64,000 nucleotides of DNA, taken from assembly GCF_030817415.1 (NCBI RefSeq), contig NZ_JAUSZI010000002.1, positions 1-64,000 on the forward strand, in the 5' to 3' direction. A model generated the notes under the pieces. The model ran no database searches, was not told where the DNA came from, and was given only the letters and a program-made list of their open reading frames with translations. The position numbers were made by a program, and so were the translations under genes. This DNA comes from Streptomyces umbrinus. GTDB lineage: Bacteria > Actinomycetota > Actinomycetes > Streptomycetales > Streptomycetaceae. Below are positions 60,479 through 64,000 of the stretch, one piece after another. The first letter of the stretch is position 1; each line of letters starts with the position of its first letter.

Positions 60479-60848
60479 TTAGCCCTCCGTCTCGGCCGGG
60501 CCGCCGAGGGCAGCGAGGAACGCTCGGCCGGTGATGCTGTAGTACTCGCCCTCGGCCAGGGCGCGCACCCGCTCGATGGCGGCCTGCGCCTCGGCGAGCT
60601 GCTCCCACCACGGCCGTTCGACGGTCGGCGCGACGACGCTGCGCCACTTTTTCAGGGTCTGCATGTCGACGGGGCCTGATCGGAGGCTGGGCAGGATGCC
60701 ATCGGCCTTGTGCACGAAGGTGGCGAGCACCTCGGTGAGGACGGCGGCGTGTTGGTCGCGGCCGCGCTGCGCCTTGGCCGCGGCCTCGTCGGCGGTCTCC
60801 TCCCGCCCGATCGCGGCATCTGCCCGCTCCCTCTCCGTGCGCAGCAGG
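60479..60848 (-). CDS. Coiled-coil hypothetical protein (start uncertain)
   Basis: The frame LRTERERADAAIGREETADE then TEVLATFVHKADGILPSLRS and AEAQAAIERVRALAEGEYYS ends at 60479. The only standard start is GTG 60730 (83 residues), but coding character continues upstream through 60848, where the stop of the previous fragment overlaps. It may use a rare start or be fused by frameshift to the fragment upstream. Confidence 0.45.
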
Positions 60849-61115
60849 TCACGCAGGCAGCAGCCCGACCCGGCCGAAGACTGGACGGTCGTCCTCCCAG
60901 TCGGAGGTGTGGAGTTCGACTTCCTTGTCGTCCTCGCTCCATGCCGCGCGCACCTCGTAGTAGCCGTACGGCTCGAATTCGGGCTGGGTGAGGCGGGCGG
61001 GTGTCAGGTTGCCGCGGCCGTCGACGCCGACGGCCGCGATCGGCTCGATGCCGAGGTCGGCGAGGCGCGCGTTGATCAGATCGGCGTGGCGCTGGGCACG
61101 CAGCAGGCCTTGGGC
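60849..61115 (-). pseudogene. 5'-truncated hypothetical protein
   Basis: Reads LLRAQRHADLINARLADLGI...EPYGYYEVRAAWSEDDKEVE...DWEDDRPVFGRVGLLPA, stop at 60849, about 87 codons of good bias. No start: it begins right after a terminator hairpin. Family unknown. Confidence 0.5.
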
Positions 61116-61124
61116 TCGGGCGGC

Positions 61125-61154
61125 GGGCGGGGCGGCCTGTGGGCCGCCCCGCCC
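61125..61154 (-). terminator. Hairpin terminator of the sigma factor operon
   Basis: Perfect 13-bp stem GGGCGGGGCGGCC (61125-61137) with its complement (61142-61154), TGTG loop, 8 bases from the stop at 61162. Confidence 0.82.
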
Positions 61155-61161
61155 GGCCGGT

Positions 61162-62118
61162 TTAGGGCTTCTCGCCGTCCCGGTCGACGAGGGACTGGGT
61201 CGTCTTCATCTCACAGAATGTGACCTCGCCCTTCTTGTGCGAGGACCCAGCCGACGAGCCGTCCTCGTACTTGTCCTCGTAGTCGCGCACCGCGACCGAC
61301 TGGTTCCCCTGGTATTGGAAGGTGTCGGGGTCGAGGAGGTACTCCCGGCGCTGAACGGCCTTGCTGCCCAGGTCTGGGTATATGGCGATGGCGTCATGCC
61401 CCATGGGGTCCTTCACCAGGTGCGGGACCACCTCGATCCCGGGGTCCGCGGCCAGGGCCCGGTACAGCTTGGCCATCCCCTGCGGAGGCACAGGATAGGC
61501 CTCGTCGAGGGTCGCCAGGAGCGCGAACGTCTCGATCTGCTCACCCGTCAAGCCGGTGTCCTTGCCCATGGGGAACATGTCCGCCGCCTGCTTCCGGATC
61601 TCGGCGGGGTCGTCCGGCAGCGAGGCGAGCAGGCGATACAGCCGCCGCTGCGAGGGCTCGTTGTCGCCGTCCGTGTCGTCCTCCCTCACGGGGCTGTCGT
61701 ACCGGACCCACTCCTCGCTCACCTCGGGCTTGGCATCGGGCGCCGCGTCCGGCGCTCCGTTTCGGCACTGCGCGGTCTTCAGGTAGACCCACTGGCCGTC
61801 GCGCGGATGCAGATCCGGCTGCCGCGACACCACTTTCGCCGCCTGCTCCAGGAGTGCCGTCGCGGACGTCAGGTCAGGCCTGGCAGGCTGCACACCGCGC
61901 TCGGGTCCATCGCCACCGACGAGCGTGGTCACCAGCACCGCGATGATGATCACCGTCGCGGCGACCCCCGCAGCCGTCACGCGCCAGTCCAGCCGCATCC
62001 TGCGAGCAGAGCCCTGCTGCGCTGCACTCAGCAGCTTCTGGCGGCCGGGAACCAGCCGCACCCGGTCCGGCGTCGGCGCATCGGCGCGCAGCTCGTGCAT
62101 CTTGGTCATGTCATCCAT
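61162..62118 (-). CDS. CU044_5270 family protein (membrane partner of ECF sigma factor)
   Basis: 318 residues. A single membrane helix at about 50-68 (AAGVAATVIIIAVLVTTLVG) after a short cytoplasmic part, then a large extracytoplasmic domain (QWVYLKTAQ, LYRLLASLPDDPAEIRKQAA, GIEVVPHLVKDPMGHDAIAI, REYLLDPDTFQYQGN). This is the CU044_5270 pattern, found beside ECF sigma genes. It overlaps the sigma gene by 8 bases and probably acts as its anti-sigma or sensor. Confidence 0.82.
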   Translation of the reverse strand: MDDMTKMHELRADAPTPDRVRLVPGRQKLLSAAQQGSARRMRLDWRVTAAGVAATVIIIAVLVTTLVGGDGPERGVQPARPDLTSATALLEQAAKVVSRQPDLHPRDGQWVYLKTAQCRNGAPDAAPDAKPEVSEEWVRYDSPVREDDTDGDNEPSQRRLYRLLASLPDDPAEIRKQAADMFPMGKDTGLTGEQIETFALLATLDEAYPVPPQGMAKLYRALAADPGIEVVPHLVKDPMGHDAIAIYPDLGSKAVQRREYLLDPDTFQYQGNQSVAVRDYEDKYEDGSSAGSSHKKGEVTFCEMKTTQSLVDRDGEKP

Positions 62119-62743
62119 GGGTTACCGCCCCGTTGTGGTAGCTTACGAGGGTGGGGTCGGCGCCGAGCGCCGTACGCATCTTGCGCCGCGCCCGGTTCAG
62201 CCGGGAGCGGACCGTGCCGACCGGCACCCCGAGGGCGTCGGCACACTCCTGGTAAGTGAAGTCCGCCCAGGCGACCAGCAGCAGCACATGCCGGTCCTTC
62301 CCGGGCAAGGCCGCGATCGCCCCGGCCAGCGCCTGCTGCGAGGCCTCGGCCGTCACCCGCTCGTCGGCCCGTTCCGACCAGGACTCGGCCACCGGGTCGA
62401 CGCCGGTACGGGCCAGCGCCCGCAGCGCCCGCACTTCGGAGCGGCGGTGGCTGCCGATGAGGTTGCCGGCGATGCCGTAGAGCCACGGCCGGGCACTGGC
62501 GCGCGCGACGTCGTAGCGGGCGCGGTTACGGAAGGCGATGAGGAAGGTCTGCGCCGTGATGTCGTCGGCGTGACTGTCGCCCAGCCGGCGCATCACATAC
62601 CGGTGGATCTCGGCGGCGTGTCTGTCGTAAAGCCTGGCGAATACCTCCGGCCGCTCCAGGGATTCCTGGATGACCAGCGCGTCGTCGGTGGGTGGGTCCC
62701 CCACGAGGCCCTCGCTTCTTCGTGTCATAGGAGTGGAGTGCAT
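62111..62743 (-). CDS. ECF-type RNA polymerase sigma factor
   Basis: 210 residues. Region 2: VFARLYDRHAAEIHRYVMRR and ADDITAQTFLIAFRNRARYD, with the PWLYGIAGNLI block. Region 4: IAALPGKDRHVLLLVAWADF and YQECADALGVPVGTVRSRLNRAR. Typical of ECF sigma factors associated with CU044_5270 proteins. Starts in the first ATG (62743); a second ATG 5 codons in is possible. It is the first gene of the operon. Confidence 0.9.
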   Translation of the reverse strand: MHSTPMTRRSEGLVGDPPTDDALVIQESLERPEVFARLYDRHAAEIHRYVMRRLGDSHADDITAQTFLIAFRNRARYDVARASARPWLYGIAGNLIGSHRRSEVRALRALARTGVDPVAESWSERADERVTAEASQQALAGAIAALPGKDRHVLLLVAWADFTYQECADALGVPVGTVRSRLNRARRKMRTALGADPTLVSYHNGAVTHG

Positions 62744-62792
62744 TCCACCCCCTGTTGTCCGAAGCGGCCAGGAGGGTTCACGCGCAGGTATC

Positions 62793-62926
62793 CGGGGTGG
62801 AGTGGCTCCAGTTCACGCTCAACTCCTGCGATGGGTTCAACCTCGCGACGGACGGCGAGTTCGGGTCGAACACTCGCAGTGCCCTTGCGTCCGCCCAGCA
62901 GCAGGAGAGGCTCACCGCTGACGCCG
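62793..62926 (+). pseudogene. Partial duplicate of the peptidoglycan-binding gene
   Basis: 133 bases nearly identical to 63733-63865 (VEWLQFTLNS, DGEFGSNTRSALASAQQQE). It has no start and fuses to the sliding-clamp remnant. Confidence 0.8.
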
Positions 62927-62927
62927 G

Positions 62928-63090
62928 TGAGCCGGACGGGCATGAGCGGGTAGCGCAGGCCCTGGTCGTCGCTGCCGTGGCCGCGCAGGATGGCCGGCTT
63001 GACGCTGGAGGTGAAGTGGAAGTCGACGGCCTCAGCAGACTCGGTGGTGAGCCAGGACGACAGTGGTGCGTAGGGGCAGGAAAGCCTCAT
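62928..63090 (-). pseudogene. Sliding clamp (DnaN-like) C-terminal remnant 2
   Basis: The frame AVDFHFTSSVKPAILRG...LRYPLMPVRLTG matches the end of DNA polymerase III beta subunits. The stop codon is replaced at 62927 by the duplicated peptidoglycan-binding fragment, so the frame continues into it. Confidence 0.68.
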
Positions 63091-63481
63091 CGCCAGGGGT
63101 GGGTCCGGTCGGCTGTTCCTTGTGGGTCAAACGACCGGCACACTCAGTGACCGTGCCGGGCTACGGTGCTCGTCGTACGGGCTGACACCGGCCATGGCGG
63201 TCGCGCATGACCTCACTTTGCAGGGCGACCCTCGCCTGACGTGGCGTCAACTTGAGGCGCTGCACGACTGACAAAGTTCCCTGCACGGACGACACAGTCC
63301 CAAGGCCCACGATGACCCTAAGGTCCCTGGACGAGGCCAGAGAGAGGGGCGTAACCCGCCCGCATCACGAGCCTTGTCCAGGCCATCCCCTGCCTGCATC
63401 ACGCCAGCTCAGACCAAGGATGGAAAGGCTCGCCGCGCGCCTGTCGCCAGGGCCAACTCCCCATCCACGAGAGGAATTTCC
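63091..63481. other. Gene-free stretch with repeat copy 2
   Basis: Contains the second copy of the dispersed repeat (63108-63183) and a short open frame, MAVAHDLTLQGDPRLTWRQL...HD (63195-63272), which may be the end of a lost gene. A ribosome site GAGAGGA precedes the next gene. Confidence 0.4.
63108..63183. repeat. Dispersed repeat, copy 2
   Basis: Matches 36544-36620 with a few substitutions and one gap (TTGTGGGTCAAACGACCGGC conserved). It is upstream of the secreted peptidoglycan-binding gene, as copy 1 is upstream of the ketosynthase gene. Confidence 0.7.
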
Positions 63482-63952
63482 ATGAGTATCCGCTCGATCC
63501 GACGAGTCAAGGGCGTTATGACAATCGGCGCCCTCACCGCCAGCCTCCTTGGAGGCTCCGCAGTCTTCGCTTCCCCAGCAGCTGCTGCCTATGCCGGGCA
63601 CTGCAATGTCAATCAGGTGACATCGGTCGGTGTCACCCCCGGCTACTCCATCACTCGGCCGGCTTACATGCCTGAAGGCAGCTACAGCAGAACGGCCAAC
63701 TGTTGGATGGATTACGGCAGCAGGGGATTCGGCGTGGAGTGGCTCCAGTTCACGCTCAACTCCTGCTATGGGTTCAACCTCGCGACGGACGGCGAGTTCG
63801 GGTCGAACACTCGCAGTGCCCTTGCGTCCGCCCAGCAGCAAGAGCGCATCACCGCTGACGGCATATACGGCACTCAAAGTCGTGAGTACTTGAAGTTTCC
63901 GCGATACCGGGAGATCAACGGTGACCGCAGCGGCTGCGAGTCGGTCAACTGA
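63482..63952 (+). CDS. Secreted peptidoglycan-binding-domain protein
   Basis: 156 residues from ATG 63482, with GAGAGGA before it. Signal peptide (GVMTIGALTASLLGGSAVFAS, cleavage near AAA). Mature part has four Cys and a PG_binding_1-like unit (GVEWLQFTLNSCYGFNLATD GEFGSNTRSALASAQQQERI TADGIYG). Probably a wall-associated protein. Part of it is duplicated at 62793. Confidence 0.8.
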   Translation: MSIRSIRRVKGVMTIGALTASLLGGSAVFASPAAAAYAGHCNVNQVTSVGVTPGYSITRPAYMPEGSYSRTANCWMDYGSRGFGVEWLQFTLNSCYGFNLATDGEFGSNTRSALASAQQQERITADGIYGTQSREYLKFPRYREINGDRSGCESVN

Positions 63953-64000
63953 CGCGTAGGCACATGGGAAGCCAGCCTCTTGCCGATCTCGGAGTGTGCG

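Noticed and set aside
1..64000. tRNA or rRNA genes
   Set aside because: No cloverleaf-type sequence with a CCA-proximal T-arm motif or rRNA-like block was recognised by eye; a covariance search such as tRNAscan-SE would be needed to exclude tRNAs.
1..64000. Telomere or replicon end within the window
   Set aside because: Several palindromes exist, but none is packed in the multi-hairpin pattern of Streptomyces telomeres, and genes continue to both edges.

Overview
The window is very GC-rich, its coding frames show strong GC bias at third codon positions, and the families present (XRE/TPR regulators, DUF6415, DUF6233, Replic_Relax, CU044_5270, ANTAR, helicase-associated domains, 2H phosphoesterases) are typical of Streptomyces. 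It reads as an accessory replicon, probably a linear plasmid, or a chromosome arm: no housekeeping operon, no rRNA or recognisable tRNA gene, many insertion sequences, and many genes cut off at one end. This placement is inference from gene content.

Layout. 0.35-7.4 kb is a peptide-modification-like cassette: an isoaspartyl-methyltransferase-like protein and a radical SAM/SPASM protein, then, beyond an IS5-type insertion, a GRDP-like protein, a DUF6415 protein and a 67-residue protein, all on the minus strand; an XRE/TPR regulator and a 2H phosphoesterase run the other way. Three hairpins with different stems but the same loop lie in this cassette. 7.6-16 kb is a junkyard of truncated genes, an IS5-like element and three relatives of a helicase-associated/ribbon-helix-helix cassette (a third intact relative is at 43.6-44.4 kb). 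16.4-24.6 kb holds plasmid-type genes (Replic_Relax, zinc-ribbon protein, LysE exporter, ANTAR protein, Ppx/GppA phosphatase, a Y-family polymerase without its catalytic acidic cluster, DUF6233 protein). 24.7-29.5 kb is dominated by IS701-like and IS3 elements next to HAD, DnaB and IstB remnants. 29.6-34.8 kb contains two regulator/enzyme pairs: TetR with an alpha/beta hydrolase, and AraC with an NmrA-type oxidoreductase and a flavin/F420-type oxidase. 34.9-45.1 kb is a second mosaic with a solitary FabF-like ketosynthase, an IS630, an ISL3 and the third cassette copy. 45.3-48.6 kb is a coherent unit: a membrane domain fused to a phthalate-dioxygenase-reductase-like protein, a Tat-exported protein and a PadR regulator. 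48.6-53.1 kb has an IS21 derivative whose istA lost its catalytic core, a transglutaminase-like protein and another IS5 copy.

53.5-55.7 kb is the partition locus: a ParA missing its P-loop, a ParB with a frameshift, and three copies of a 20-bp palindrome in or just after parB, the last within a perfect 50-bp palindrome. 55.8-64 kb carries a secreted alpha/beta hydrolase, plasmid-type hypothetical genes separated by strong hairpins, two C-terminal scraps of a sliding clamp, an ECF sigma factor with a CU044_5270 partner, and a secreted peptidoglycan-binding protein with a partial duplicate upstream.

The best candidates for something undescribed are the covarying hairpins of the radical SAM cassette, the parB-embedded palindromes, and the repeated helicase-associated/ribbon-helix-helix cassette. 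Several single-base frameshifts sit in C or G runs, so part of the apparent decay could be sequencing error.
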